From positions 3,348,001 through 3,412,000 of the forward strand of contig NZ_CP007035.1 of NCBI RefSeq assembly GCF_000243115.2: DNA of 64,000 nt, written 5' to 3'. The notes under the pieces are model-generated. The model was not told where the DNA came from. It did not search any database and was given only the letters and a program-made list of their open reading frames with translations. This document shows, piece after piece, positions 8,418 to 17,970 of the stretch. Both the position numbers and the translations under genes were made by a program. Every line of letters begins with the position of its first letter. Position 1 is the first letter of the stretch. Origin of the DNA: Niabella soli DSM 19437 (lineage in GTDB: Bacteria > Bacteroidota > Bacteroidia > Chitinophagales > Chitinophagaceae).

Positions 8418-10700
8418 TCAGTGTTTAGATGACATCACAAATTCTAAAACACCGCCACCCAGTATGGTGCTGTGTTTTAGAGTAGTACCCTTAAACTCTT
8501 TTCCATTTAGCAATACCCTGGATACATATACATTTTTATCCCCCTGATTTTTTACATCAATGGTGAAGGTTTTCCCATTCTCCAATTGTAATATTGCTTT
8601 TTTTATCGCGGGGCTTCCCAACTGATAATCATCCGATCCGGGGGCAAAGGGATAAAAGCCCAACGTGCTGAAGATATACCAGGCGCTCATTTGCCCGCAA
8701 TCATCATTACCGCCCAAACCGTCCACATCGGGTTTATATTGCTTTTTTAAGATCATGCGCACGCGCTCCTGTGTTTTCCAGGGCTGGTGAGCAAAATTGT
8801 ACAGGTACGCTACATGATGGGAGGGTTCGTTACCATGCACATAATTGCCAATGATCCCGTCACGGGTAATGTCTTCTGTTTCCTCAAAAAATTTATCCGG
8901 CAAATGCATGGTAAATAAAGAATCGAGATGCGGTATAAATTTTTTTTCGCCGCCCATTGCAGCAATCATCCCTTCCGGATCCTGGGGTACAAACAAACTG
9001 TAGTTCCAGGCATTCCCTTCAATAAATCCCTGCCCGTTGGTGGACAGTACATCAAACTCTTTCCGGAAACTGCCGTTGCTTAACCGCGGGCGCATATAAC
9101 CAATAGAAGCATCATAAACATTTTTCCAGTTTTGAGAACGTTTCAAAAAGGTGTTGTATACATCCATCCGGCCCAGTTTTTTTGCTGCCTGCGCAATGCT
9201 CCAGTCGTCAAAAGCATATTCCATCGTGGTTGATACGGAATTAGGCCGAATGTCATCCGGCACATAGCCCCGCTTTATATACTCGCCCAACCCATCATAG
9301 TAGGAAACATTTGCGGTTTGTATACAGGCGTCCAATGCCTTATTGGCGTCGAAAGTGTTCGTTCCTTTTACAATAGCATCGGCAATAACCGCTACACTAT
9401 GATAACCGCTCATGCACCAGTTCTCATTGGCATAATGACTCCATACCGGCAGCATCTTATGCACACTTTGCTCCTGGTGCGCCAGCATGCTTTTGATCAT
9501 ATCATTGTTCCGTTTGGTCTGGATCAGGTTAAAAAGCGGATGCAGCGCCCGGTAGGTATCCCACAAAGAAAAAGTGGTATAGTTCGTAAACCCATCGGCT
9601 TTATGCACATTCTGGTCAAGCCCTTTATATTGGTTATTGTTATCCATATACACCGTCGGACTCAGAAATGCATGGTACATTGCTGTATAAAAGTTGGCCT
9701 TAGCATCTTTGTTCAACGTTTCTACTTTTATTTTGCTGAGCTCTTCATTCCATTTTTGTTCTCCCTGTTTTCTTATTGTGGCAAAATCATTACCCGGCGT
9801 TTCGATGCGCAGGTTTTCAATGGCATTCGCCGTGCTTACGGGCGACAATGCAAACTTGATCAGCAGTTTTTCATTTTCGCTTGTTTTAAAATCAAAATGA
9901 GCGCGGATCTGTTCGCCCGCCATTTCCGGAAAATTGTTCGACTGGTCGAATCGTTTGTAAAATCCTTTATAAGGGTAGGTCTTAAAATTGGCAAATCCAT
10001 AGGAAGCGATCGGTTTTGAAAAGGTCATGGCAAAATATACAATCCGCGTACGCGCCCACCCGTTGGTTTGCCGGAAACCCGTAACCAGCGTATCATTTTC
10101 TACGCGAACAAAAGTCCATACATTTTTATCATCATAATTATAGATGCCGTGCATGAGGTCCAGGATAATATGCGCCTCGTCTGACTTTGGAAAAGTGTAT
10201 TGATGCACGCCCACGCGGGTGGTAGTGGTCAGCTCGGCCATGATATTATCGTCCTCCAGCTTCACTTTATAATAATCCGGTGTGGCTACTTCGCTGGAAT
10301 GGCTGTAACGGCTGCGGTAACCGGTTTCAGGTTGGGCTGCCGTTCCCGGATTTAGCTGCAATTTGCCGGTGGTGGGCATAATTAAAAAATCGCCCAGGTC
10401 CGAATGACCCGTTCCGCTAAAGTGGGTATGACTAAACCCAACAATTGTAGGATCGTCGTATTGATATCCTGCGCAATACTTATAAACATCTGCATTGTAT
10501 TTCCCGTTTACGGAGTAGGGGAGTGTATCTGTATCCGGACTTAGTTGAACCGCACCAAACGGAACCGTTGCCCCCGGGTAGGTATGCCCCATTTTTTTTG
10601 TGCCGATCAGGGGATTTACGTATTGGGTATAGTTATCCTGTGCTACGGCGCATTGGGTAAGCAGCAGCGCAATAAGGCCGACAAACAATTGCTTTTTCAT
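8418..10700 (-). CDS. GH92 family alpha-mannosidase, exported
   Basis: A 760-residue glycoside hydrolase of family GH92, calcium-dependent exo-alpha-mannosidases that trim mannose from N-glycans and related glycans. The start at 10700 gives a signal peptide ending at AVAQ; a TTG-type opening 8 codons upstream is not needed. The N-terminal domain begins NYTQYVNPLIGT and continues GHTYPGATVPFGAVQLSPDT, and the catalytic domain carries GGNDDCGQMSAWY near the C-terminus; both are family signatures. The length is typical. The gene leads a likely two-gene unit with the DUF6528-like gene. Which linkage it cuts cannot be read from sequence, since GH92 members differ in specificity. Confidence 0.94.
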   Translation of the reverse strand: MKKQLFVGLIALLLTQCAVAQDNYTQYVNPLIGTKKMGHTYPGATVPFGAVQLSPDTDTLPYSVNGKYNADVYKYCAGYQYDDPTIVGFSHTHFSGTGHSDLGDFLIMPTTGKLQLNPGTAAQPETGYRSRYSHSSEVATPDYYKVKLEDDNIMAELTTTTRVGVHQYTFPKSDEAHIILDLMHGIYNYDDKNVWTFVRVENDTLVTGFRQTNGWARTRIVYFAMTFSKPIASYGFANFKTYPYKGFYKRFDQSNNFPEMAGEQIRAHFDFKTSENEKLLIKFALSPVSTANAIENLRIETPGNDFATIRKQGEQKWNEELSKIKVETLNKDAKANFYTAMYHAFLSPTVYMDNNNQYKGLDQNVHKADGFTNYTTFSLWDTYRALHPLFNLIQTKRNNDMIKSMLAHQEQSVHKMLPVWSHYANENWCMSGYHSVAVIADAIVKGTNTFDANKALDACIQTANVSYYDGLGEYIKRGYVPDDIRPNSVSTTMEYAFDDWSIAQAAKKLGRMDVYNTFLKRSQNWKNVYDASIGYMRPRLSNGSFRKEFDVLSTNGQGFIEGNAWNYSLFVPQDPEGMIAAMGGEKKFIPHLDSLFTMHLPDKFFEETEDITRDGIIGNYVHGNEPSHHVAYLYNFAHQPWKTQERVRMILKKQYKPDVDGLGGNDDCGQMSAWYIFSTLGFYPFAPGSDDYQLGSPAIKKAILQLENGKTFTIDVKNQGDKNVYVSRVLLNGKEFKGTTLKHSTILGGGVLEFVMSSKH

Positions 10701-10879
10701 GTTGGTAAAATTAAGCGCAAACAACGTTCTTCAGATAACACTTTGTGCTTATTTCTTGTGTTTTTTGATTTTTTTGATGGTGCAGCGGAAGCGGCCCGGG
10801 CTCATAAAAGAGTACTCCAAATACGCTCCAATAAAACTCCCCCGTTTTTATTCCTTTGTGCTTATATTGCAGATTGCAA

Positions 10880-12427
10880 ATGCCATTATTAAGTCCGGCA
10901 ATATCATCATTAGCACGCATGCGTCAATGGCGCATTGATGGCTGGCGCGGCCACCCGTTAGATACACAGCGGGAGGTGCTGCAAAACCTGGCTACCTCCG
11001 CCCAGTACACAGAGTTCGGAAGAAAATACGGATTCAATCGTCTTTATAATATCCGCGATTTTAAGAAAGCAGTTCCTGTCCACGAGTACAACGATCTGAA
11101 ACCCTATATAGAGCGTTGCATGAACGGGGAGCAGAACCTGCTTTGGAATTCGCCCATTGCCTGGTTCGCAAAAAGCAGCGGCACCAGTGGCGATAAAAGT
11201 AAATTTATCCCGATAAGTGAAGAAAGCCTGGAGGATTGTCATTACAAAGCGGCAAAAGATGTGCTGACGATGTACTACCAGTATAACCCGGATAGTACAA
11301 TGCTTACCGGCAAAGGATTAGTACTTGGCGGAAGTCATAATATTAATGCAGTAAATGAAGAAGCACAGTTTGGTGATCTGAGTGCGGTGCTTTTACAGAA
11401 TAGCCCGTTTTGGGGGCATTGGCTACGGACGCCGGAATTGAGCATTGCTTTAATGGATGACTGGGAAACGAAACTGGAAAAAATTGCCGCACAAACGATC
11501 GGTGAAAATGTAACTTCTGTAAGCGGGGTGCCCACCTGGACGTTGGTGCTGTTTAAACGGGTCCTTGAAATTACCGGGAAACAATCCATTGCTGAGGTTT
11601 GGCCGGGACTGGAATTATATATGCACGGCGGCGTTTCTTTCACTCCTTATAAAGAACAGTTTGAACAACTGATTGGGAAGAAGATCAATTACCTGGAAAC
11701 CTACAATGCCAGCGAAGGCTTTTTTGGTGCACAGGAAATTCCCGGAGACGACGGCCTCCTGCTGTTTACAGATCATGGCATTTTTATGGAATTTATGCCG
11801 GTGAGCGAATACGGGTCGGCCGACCCCCAAACGATTGGCCTGCGGGATGTGGAACTGGGCACCAATTACGCCCCGGTCATCAGCACCAACGGCGGACTGT
11901 GGCGGTATTTGCTGGGCGATACCATTCAGTTTGTTTCAAAAGATCCGTTTAAAATAATTGTTTCCGGGAGGATCCGGCATTTCATCAATGCTTTTGGCGA
12001 AGAGGTAATCATCGACAATACAGATAAGGCAATACGCATGGCCGGCATGAAAACCGGCGCTGTGGTAAACGATTATACGGCTGCGCCGATCTATTTTTCC
12101 AACGAGGGAAATGGCGGGCACGAATGGCTGATCGAATTTGAAAAAGAACCGGAAGATCTTGCCGCTTTCACCGAAGCATTGGACCAATCATTACAATCAA
12201 TCAACAGCGATTACGAAGCCAAGCGGCATAAGGATATTGCATTGCGGCTACCCGTTGTGCATGCACTGTCTAAAGGCTTTTTTATTGAATGGCTGCATCA
12301 CAAAGGCAAGCTGGGCGGGCAACACAAGGTTCCGCGCCTTAGCAATGACCGAAAATTGCTTGAAGATATTCTGGCATTTTACAACGAGCAGCATCAGAGC
12401 CGGAGTGTTGTGTCAACTACAAATTAA
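10880..12427 (+). CDS. GH3 auxin-responsive-promoter-like acyl-adenylating enzyme
   Basis: A 515-residue protein of the GH3 superfamily (named after plant auxin-response genes, not glycoside hydrolase family 3). Members adenylate a carboxylic acid and transfer it to an amino acid or other acceptor. The phosphate-binding loop is visible as KSSGTSGDKSKFIP (about residues 95-108), and YNASEGFFG and RYLLGDTIQF match later adenylation motifs. I chose the ATG at 10880; the frame extends 8 codons upstream to another ATG with no homology. No signal peptide is present, so it is cytoplasmic. Bacterial members are common in Bacteroidota but their substrates are mostly unknown, so I give no symbol. It stands alone, divergent from the GH92 unit. 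Confidence 0.88.
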   Translation: MPLLSPAISSLARMRQWRIDGWRGHPLDTQREVLQNLATSAQYTEFGRKYGFNRLYNIRDFKKAVPVHEYNDLKPYIERCMNGEQNLLWNSPIAWFAKSSGTSGDKSKFIPISEESLEDCHYKAAKDVLTMYYQYNPDSTMLTGKGLVLGGSHNINAVNEEAQFGDLSAVLLQNSPFWGHWLRTPELSIALMDDWETKLEKIAAQTIGENVTSVSGVPTWTLVLFKRVLEITGKQSIAEVWPGLELYMHGGVSFTPYKEQFEQLIGKKINYLETYNASEGFFGAQEIPGDDGLLLFTDHGIFMEFMPVSEYGSADPQTIGLRDVELGTNYAPVISTNGGLWRYLLGDTIQFVSKDPFKIIVSGRIRHFINAFGEEVIIDNTDKAIRMAGMKTGAVVNDYTAAPIYFSNEGNGGHEWLIEFEKEPEDLAAFTEALDQSLQSINSDYEAKRHKDIALRLPVVHALSKGFFIEWLHHKGKLGGQHKVPRLSNDRKLLEDILAFYNEQHQSRSVVSTTN

Positions 12428-12471
12428 CGGCTTTATTTTTCCGCGCAGTAAACACATAAACTGATCAGTAG

Positions 12472-12596
12472 GCCGCCAATGCACGAATAGAACACAAATG
12501 CGCCTGCGGCGCATTTGTGTCTGTTTTCTTTGGAGACGACACAACAGCGAATTCATTCGTGCCTGCCCGTCCGGTTCAGGCGGGTATTGGTGGCGG
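12472..12596. repeat. Nested inverted-repeat element in an intergenic gap
   Basis: The centre is a perfect 13-bp stem with a 3-base loop (arms 12492-12504 and 12508-12520). Outside it GCACGAAT (12481-12488) pairs with ATTCGTGC (12555-12562), and CCGCCAAT (12473-12480) nearly pairs with ATTGGTGGCGG (12586-12596). A further small stem, GCCTG/CAGGC, lies at 12561-12581. It may be a REP- or MITE-like element, or a terminator for the plus-strand gene ending at 12427. Confidence 0.6.
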
Positions 12597-12684
12597 TTTT
12601 TAAATTTGTGCGTTCGCCCTTATCTTTTCCCACATCCCGATTTATCGTAGAAAAATAAGATCGATCTGCGCCGTCTGAAGGTTA

Positions 12685-13008
12685 TTAATGGATCTTCGCT
12701 ACCAGCTTATAAGAATCGCTGATCCATTCTCTTAATAACTTATTAGACACCGTGCCGTCGACAATAATCGTATTCCAGTGTTTCTTATTCATATGGTAAC
12801 CGGGTTGAACGGCGGTGTAGGTTTCCCTTAATTCGAGCGCTTTATCGGGATCGCACTTTACATTGAACTGCAGCGGATCTCCGCCCAGTCCCATGAGCAG
12901 GAAGATCTTTCCGCTCACTTTAAAGACAAGTGTTTCCGGACCAAAAGGAAAACTTTCTTCCACGCCTTTCTGTTGTAAACAGTACTCTCTGATATCTTCA
13001 ATATTCAT
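12685..13008 (-). CDS. MmcQ/YjbR family protein
   Basis: A 107-residue protein of the MmcQ/YjbR family, small DNA-binding-like proteins with a CyaY-like fold and no settled function. The family pattern is clear: IREYCLQQKGVEESFPFG at the start, KVSGKIF in the middle, and a GYHMNKKHWNTI segment, followed by the short C-terminal helix LLREWISDSYKLV. The length is typical. The ATG at 13008 is the only reasonable start. It is transcribed alone, after a 187-bp gap from the transporter gene. Confidence 0.88.
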   Translation of the reverse strand: MNIEDIREYCLQQKGVEESFPFGPETLVFKVSGKIFLLMGLGGDPLQFNVKCDPDKALELRETYTAVQPGYHMNKKHWNTIIVDGTVSNKLLREWISDSYKLVAKIH

Positions 13009-13195
13009 TTTCGCTTGAATTAATGTGTAAAGGTCTTCTTTTTTTTAAGATAAGATTTTTATTAGCCCCTCCAGGATTAATCTTTCGCTGGCAGGAATGA
13101 AACCCGGCGGGCATTCAGACGAGGGGCTGCGGTATACTATTGCTTATTTATCGGTAGCTTTTAAATGAAATCCTTGCGCCCTTCCGCCTTCGCCG

Positions 13196-14380
13196 TTAAG
13201 AATATTTCTCGCGTCTTTTATCCGTGCCTGCTAACAATAACCCGATGCTGCCAAAAACAAAAAAGCTGATGACCAATGGAGCAACGCTATGCTTCATCAA
13301 CTGGTTAATAAAAGCCCCCAGGGATGCTCCTACAAAAAAGAAAATCGTTCCGGACACAGAGGCAGCCATGCCGGCCATCTGACCCATGGGCTCCAGAGCA
13401 AGCGCACTGCTATTAGGTTCTATAGCCAGGTTGATCGCCATTAATAGCCCCAGTACAACAAAAAAAGAAAGCATATCAGGCCGCCCTTCTTCAATAATAG
13501 TTACCACCAATAGGATGCCGGCCAGAAGGGCATATACCCGCAACAATAATAATATCGCACCTTTTGCCCCATACCGGACAGAAAGACGTGAATTAAATAA
13601 AGAACATAGCGCCATTGTTAAACCAATGGCCGCAAAGATCCACGGAAAGAGCCGCGGTCGCCCATAAATTACACCCACCATATGCTCGGAGCTGGAAACA
13701 TAAGAACTTAGTGCAGCAAAAAGTAAGGTAGAAATAGTGGTATACCGGAGAAAGGTTTTGTTACTTATTATTTTTTTAAGCGTGCCGCCAATGGATGCCC
13801 AGTTCAGCACACTGCGTTCGTTTTCCGGAAGTGATTCCTTCAACCGCAACGACCACAGGAATACGATTCCTGCAAACAGGGGAGGCGTAAGGAAGACAGT
13901 CCGCCAGGATGCTACAGCAAGCAGAGCCATTCCAAGGAATGGTGCGAAAATCGGGGTGAAAAGAAAAATGGCAAAAATGAATGACATCGTCCGGGCCATC
14001 TGATCGCCCTTAAAACGATCGCGGACCCCCGCGATGGTGGTAGTAAATACCGCTGAGGCACCCATGCCCGCTACAAAGCGCGCGGCGCACATCCCTTCCA
14101 GGCTATGGGCATAGGTTGCAACAATGCCCCCGATGATGTATAAGGGAAACCCCGCTCTTAAAACAGGCAGGCGCCCGAAGCGGTCTGAAAGTATTCCGAA
14201 AATTAGCTGGACCACCTGACCCATAAAAAAGAAAACAATAATATTGGAGGTTGCCGTTGAGCCGGGGCTAAGGCCCCAGTATTGCCTCAGTTCACCCAAT
14301 GCCGGTAACATGATGTCGATACCCAGCGCGGTCAGCATCATGGTACAGGCAGATAAGGCAATATATTCTGCACGTTTCAT
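13196..14380 (-). CDS. Bcr/CflA-type MFS multidrug efflux transporter
   Basis: A 394-residue major facilitator superfamily transporter with twelve predicted membrane segments, of the drug-resistance Bcr/CflA group. The first segment contains GIDIMLPALGELRQYW, close to the family hallmark (D-x-Y/M-LPA), and loop 2-3 has GILSDRFGRLPVL, the MFS motif A. It sits 9 bp downstream of the RidA-family gene on the same strand, so the pair is probably one transcript. Proton-driven export of a small hydrophobic compound is the family role; the compound here is unknown. Confidence 0.9.
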   Translation of the reverse strand: MKRAEYIALSACTMMLTALGIDIMLPALGELRQYWGLSPGSTATSNIIVFFFMGQVVQLIFGILSDRFGRLPVLRAGFPLYIIGGIVATYAHSLEGMCAARFVAGMGASAVFTTTIAGVRDRFKGDQMARTMSFIFAIFLFTPIFAPFLGMALLAVASWRTVFLTPPLFAGIVFLWSLRLKESLPENERSVLNWASIGGTLKKIISNKTFLRYTTISTLLFAALSSYVSSSEHMVGVIYGRPRLFPWIFAAIGLTMALCSLFNSRLSVRYGAKGAILLLLRVYALLAGILLVVTIIEEGRPDMLSFFVVLGLLMAINLAIEPNSSALALEPMGQMAGMAASVSGTIFFFVGASLGAFINQLMKHSVAPLVISFFVFGSIGLLLAGTDKRREKYS

Positions 14381-14389
14381 TCAGCGGTA

Positions 14390-14788
14390 TCAGGTATTTT
14401 CAACAACCGGTAAAATAGCAGTCGCTTCTATTTCTATTAAATATTCCACATCAATAAGACGGCTTACTTCTATCATGGAGGTACAGGGTCTTATGTCTTT
14501 AAACCAGGCTCCATGCGCCTTCCCGTATTCCTGCCAGCGGCTGATATCGGTAACAAACATTCTTGTGCGTATAACATCTTTCATTGTGGCTTCTGCAGCT
14601 ATCAACACTTTTTCTATCTTTTCCAGGATATAATACGTTTGTGCATAGGCATCCCCCGGGCCTACAATATTATTCTTTTCATCCGTTGCAACCGTGCCGC
14701 TTACCTCAATCAAATTGCCCACTTTAACCGCACGGCTGTATCCTACAATATCTTCCCAAACGGCTCCCGATGAAAAATTTTGTCGCAT
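14390..14788 (-). CDS. RidA family protein (enamine/imine deaminase-like)
   Basis: A 132-residue RidA/YjgF family protein. Classical members hydrolyse reactive enamines and imines made by PLP enzymes. Visible features are GNLIEVSGTVATDEK near the N-terminus, the central QTYYILEKIEKVL helix, and the conserved RPCTSMIEVSRLID segment, which corresponds to the RPARTxVxVxxLP region with part of the consensus changed. It sits at the head of a two-gene unit with the efflux transporter, an arrangement that hints at a specific metabolite rather than general housekeeping. It belongs to a divergent subgroup, so deaminase activity is not certain. Confidence 0.87.
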   Translation of the reverse strand: MRQNFSSGAVWEDIVGYSRAVKVGNLIEVSGTVATDEKNNIVGPGDAYAQTYYILEKIEKVLIAAEATMKDVIRTRMFVTDISRWQEYGKAHGAWFKDIRPCTSMIEVSRLIDVEYLIEIEATAILPVVENT

Positions 14789-14939
14789 CGCTATTACTTT
14801 TCCTCCAATTTAAAGAGTTTAAAAATTGTATTCTAGGATTAAAGTTCCCGCATTCCGACAATTGCCCGGAGCAAACTATCGCAGATGAGGGAAAAAATCT
14901 CTGCGAGATCCGCGGGAAAATAATTTTTTAGCCAGCACT

Positions 14940-15662
14940 TTATTTGTACTCAATATTCTTTTCTTCAATCAATACCTCCCCGCTCATCCGCAGGAAGATC
15001 TGGGCCACGGTTACCACATCTTTCTGACAATAGGTAACAATACGTTCGATGTTTTTTTCATTGTAATAAACGCTCGCTACCATGCTTCCATCAATATCAT
15101 CCTTAGGCGTAGGCACATCCAATGCATGAGCTAACAAGTTTAAAGAAGTATAACTTTTAAAATCGCCAAACTTCCAAAGCTCCATAGTGTCCAGGTGGTT
15201 TACTTCCCAGGGTTTTTTCCCCGCAGTATTGAGGATAACCGGCAGGGGAAGCCCATTGATGAGCATCCGCCGGCATAAATAAGGAAAATCAAATTCCTTC
15301 CCGTTATGCGCGCAAAGATAGCGTTGCTCATTGGCAGTGAATTTCTGCAACATCTCCGAAAAGCCGGTCAGGAGTTGCTTTTCATCATCTCCATAAAAAG
15401 ATTTCAAAACCATTTTCCGGTTATTGGTTGCCCCCTGTACCACCCCGCAACTGATGCAGATGATCTTTCCAAATTCTGCGTAGATGCCGGCCCGTTCATA
15501 TACTCCCTCCGGCGTTTCTTCATCGCGGTTCCGGATCAACGCGCCGGCCTTTCGTTCCCACAAATGTTTCCAGGCCTCCGGCACATCGCTGAACGCGGGG
15601 TATTGCGGCACCGTCTCAATATCTAAAAAAAGCAGGCTGTTTATTGCATATTGTGTTAGCAT
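14940..15662 (-). CDS. Predicted 3'-5' exonuclease, DEDD family, PolB-like
   Basis: A 240-residue nuclease-like protein of the DnaQ/ribonuclease H fold. The DEDDy metal-binding residues appear in order: LFLDIET (residues about 12-18), CAHNGKEFDFPYL (about 127-139), and YCQKDVVTVAQIF near the C-terminus with the Tyr and Asp of ExoIII. The family is annotated as predicted PolB-like 3'-5' exonuclease; stand-alone members are frequent in Bacteroidota and their substrate is not established. It is 52 bp downstream of manC on the same strand and may be co-transcribed with it, although no functional link is obvious. Confidence 0.87.
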   Translation of the reverse strand: MLTQYAINSLLFLDIETVPQYPAFSDVPEAWKHLWERKAGALIRNRDEETPEGVYERAGIYAEFGKIICISCGVVQGATNNRKMVLKSFYGDDEKQLLTGFSEMLQKFTANEQRYLCAHNGKEFDFPYLCRRMLINGLPLPVILNTAGKKPWEVNHLDTMELWKFGDFKSYTSLNLLAHALDVPTPKDDIDGSMVASVYYNEKNIERIVTYCQKDVVTVAQIFLRMSGEVLIEEKNIEYK

Positions 15663-15714
15663 ATGATATAACGTTTTAAGTCTGTTTAAATATCATCATT
15701 CAAAAACAATCGCG

Positions 15715-16794
15715 TTAAAGGTATTTTTCATCTTTGTTTCTTTTCACATCTGCCACATAATCTTTTATTTCCTGCTCCTTATCTTTCCTGCAAATTAAAA
15801 GAACATCTTTGGTGTCCACCACAATAAAGTCTTCCAGGCCCTGTAACAGCACCAATTTATCATTGGGTACATGCACCACGCTGTTGTGGGTGTCATAAAC
15901 CATCACCTCGTTACCCACTACGGCATTGTCAAAATAATCCTTATTCATGTTATCATACACACTGTTCCAGGTGCCCAGATCGCTCCAGGTAAAGGAAGCA
16001 GGGATCACATAAACATTCGGCGCTTTTTCCATAATGCCAAAATCGATGGAAATACTCGGACATTGCGAATAGATCTCTTCTATTATTTTTTTTTCCTCCG
16101 GCGTATTAAATTTTTCAATTTCTGCAGCAAAAACCTCGTGCACTTCCGGAAGAAATTTTTCAAATGCAGCCAGAACGTTTTTTACCTTCCAGGTAAAAAT
16201 GCCGGAGTTCCAAAGAAAATCTCCGCTTTTTACAAACACCTTCGCCAGCTCCAGGTTGGGCTTTTCTGTAAAGGTTTTTACTTTATAAATACCCGGCGCC
16301 GCCTCCATCGTATCATGCTGAATATAGCCATAGCCCGTATTAGGGGTTCTGGGTTTAATGCCCAGGGTCACCAGTGCGTTTACCGATTCAACAAACTGTA
16401 ACGCATTCTCTGCCGTTTCCCCAAAAGCATCGTCTTCTAAAATAAGATTATCGGAAGGTGCCGCGATCATAATAGCATCGGGATCTTTTTTAAAGATCTT
16501 GAACGCGATATAAGCAATGCAGGGTGCTGTATTCTTTCTAAACGGCTCGGCAACTATATTTTCCTGTGGAAGATCCGGTAATTGCTCCGCAACGATATCT
16601 GTATACTCATCCGAAGTAACTACAAAAATATTCTCGGCGGGAACAATTTTATTATACCGGTGAAAAGTAGACTGGATAAGGGTTTTACCCGTGTTGAGGA
16701 TATCTAAAAACTGTTTGGGATAATTGGTTCTGCTTTTAGGCCAGAACCGGCTTCCGATGCCTCCGGCCATTATTGCAACATATCGGTTACTCAT
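15715..16794 (-). CDS. manC: Mannose-1-phosphate guanylyltransferase
   Basis: Makes GDP-mannose from mannose-1-phosphate and GTP, the donor for surface polysaccharides and for GDP-fucose. The nucleotidyltransferase signature is at the start (MAGGIGSRFWPKSR), with FTEKPNLELAKVF, GDFLWNSGIFTWK and the Mg-binding region SIDFGIMEKA further on. At 359 residues it lacks the C-terminal isomerase domain of bifunctional ManC/AlgA, so it is the monofunctional short form common in Bacteroidota. It lies 10 bp downstream of the KdsD-like gene, so both belong to one transcript supplying sugar precursors for the envelope. Confidence 0.93.
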   Translation of the reverse strand: MSNRYVAIMAGGIGSRFWPKSRTNYPKQFLDILNTGKTLIQSTFHRYNKIVPAENIFVVTSDEYTDIVAEQLPDLPQENIVAEPFRKNTAPCIAYIAFKIFKKDPDAIMIAAPSDNLILEDDAFGETAENALQFVESVNALVTLGIKPRTPNTGYGYIQHDTMEAAPGIYKVKTFTEKPNLELAKVFVKSGDFLWNSGIFTWKVKNVLAAFEKFLPEVHEVFAAEIEKFNTPEEKKIIEEIYSQCPSISIDFGIMEKAPNVYVIPASFTWSDLGTWNSVYDNMNKDYFDNAVVGNEVMVYDTHNSVVHVPNDKLVLLQGLEDFIVVDTKDVLLICRKDKEQEIKDYVADVKRNKDEKYL

Positions 16795-16804
16795 TTTCTT
16801 TAAT

Positions 16805-17767
16805 TTAAATCAGTCCTTCTTTTAACAAATCATGTATATGTATAATGCCCTGGTATTCTGCTCCGGCAACTACCGCCAACTGCGTTATGGCATTTCTGCG
16901 CATCAGGTCCAGCGCAGAAACAGCGAGCTCTGCCGGATCAATCGTTTTAGGGTGTTTCGTCATAATATCGCGCGCCACGGTTTGTTCAATATCGGTATTC
17001 TTTTCCAGCATCCGCCGGAGGTCTCCATCCGTTATAATACCCGCCAGTTGGCCTTTTTCATCTACAACCGCCGTTACCCCCAGTCTTCTTTTTGTAATCT
17101 CCACAATCACTTCTTTCAACGATTGCGTTTCAAGAACCATGGGCTTTTCGTTTGCTGTAAAAACATCCGCAACTGTCAGGTATAGTTTTTTACCTAGTGT
17201 TCCTCCAGGGTGAAACTTTGCAAAATCGTCGTCTTTAAACCCTTTCAGCTCCATCAGGCATACCGCCAGCGCATCGCCCATAACCATTTGCACCGTTGTG
17301 CTGGAAGTAGGCGCCAGGTTATTCGGACAAGCCTCCTGGCTAACACTGGTATTTAAAATAAAATCGGCCTGCTGTGCCAGGTAGGAATCCTTATTGCCAA
17401 CAATCGCAATGATCTTGTTCCCAAAGTTTTTTATCAGCGGTACCAGGGCTTTTATTTCCGGGCTATAACCGCTTTTACTTAAAATTACAACAATATCCTT
17501 TTCCTGTACCATGCCCAGGTCGCCATGCAATGCATCAGCAGCATGCATAAAAATAGAAGGGGTTCCCGTTGAGTTAAATGTAGCAACAATCTTTTGCGCC
17601 ACCAATGCGCTTTTGCCAATACCGCTGAAAACCACGCGGCCATTACAATTGTGAATCAACTGTACTGATTGCTCAAAAGCTTCGTCCAGCAATAAGCCCA
17701 CGTCGTTCAGCGCATTGGCCTCCAGAAGAAAGGTACGTCGGGCCCGTTGTAAAATATTGTCACTCAT
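16805..17767 (-). CDS. kdsD: Arabinose-5-phosphate isomerase, KpsF/GutQ/KdsD family
   Basis: Converts ribulose-5-phosphate to arabinose-5-phosphate, the first dedicated step of Kdo synthesis for lipopolysaccharide. The 320-residue protein has an N-terminal SIS domain (FSGIGKSALVAQK, then HAADALHGDLGM and LSKSGYSPEI) followed by two CBS domains (about 205-260 and 272-320, with IITDGDLRRML in the first). The length is the family norm. It leads the unit with manC and the exonuclease. A 203-bp gap separates it from divergent recQ, long enough for two promoters. Confidence 0.92.
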   Translation of the reverse strand: MSDNILQRARRTFLLEANALNDVGLLLDEAFEQSVQLIHNCNGRVVFSGIGKSALVAQKIVATFNSTGTPSIFMHAADALHGDLGMVQEKDIVVILSKSGYSPEIKALVPLIKNFGNKIIAIVGNKDSYLAQQADFILNTSVSQEACPNNLAPTSSTTVQMVMGDALAVCLMELKGFKDDDFAKFHPGGTLGKKLYLTVADVFTANEKPMVLETQSLKEVIVEITKRRLGVTAVVDEKGQLAGIITDGDLRRMLEKNTDIEQTVARDIMTKHPKTIDPAELAVSALDLMRRNAITQLAVVAGAEYQGIIHIHDLLKEGLI

Positions 17768-17970
17768 CTAAATAACATCCTCGGTTATGAAAACGCAAAA
17801 ATATCGTTTATTATGTATAAAAAACTTTAACCAATATTATTTTAAAACGCGAAAAAGCTTGAGTAAATTCGCCGTCCTTAAAAAATTTTAATAATTTTTT
17901 TATTAGGGAAATCCGGTGTAACTTTTAAGGATATTTTTTAATCGATTTAAAAATCACATTTATATATAAA

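Noticed and set aside
9318-10019. A 233-codon open frame on the plus strand opposite GH92
   Set aside because: It lies fully inside a well-supported GH92 gene, has no recognisable domain and no start context; it is a shadow of the coding strand.
12492-12520. Reading the 13-bp stem as a simple terminator for the gene ending at 12427
   Set aside because: It lacks a proper T-run and is embedded in further arms, so a repeat element is the better description.
13064-13128. AGCCCCTC/GAGGGGCT arms in the gap after the Bcr/CflA gene
   Set aside because: Only 8 bp with a 49-base spacer; not enough to call a structure.
15871-16401. A 176-codon open frame opposite manC
   Set aside because: Antisense to conserved ManC motifs and made of low-information sequence.
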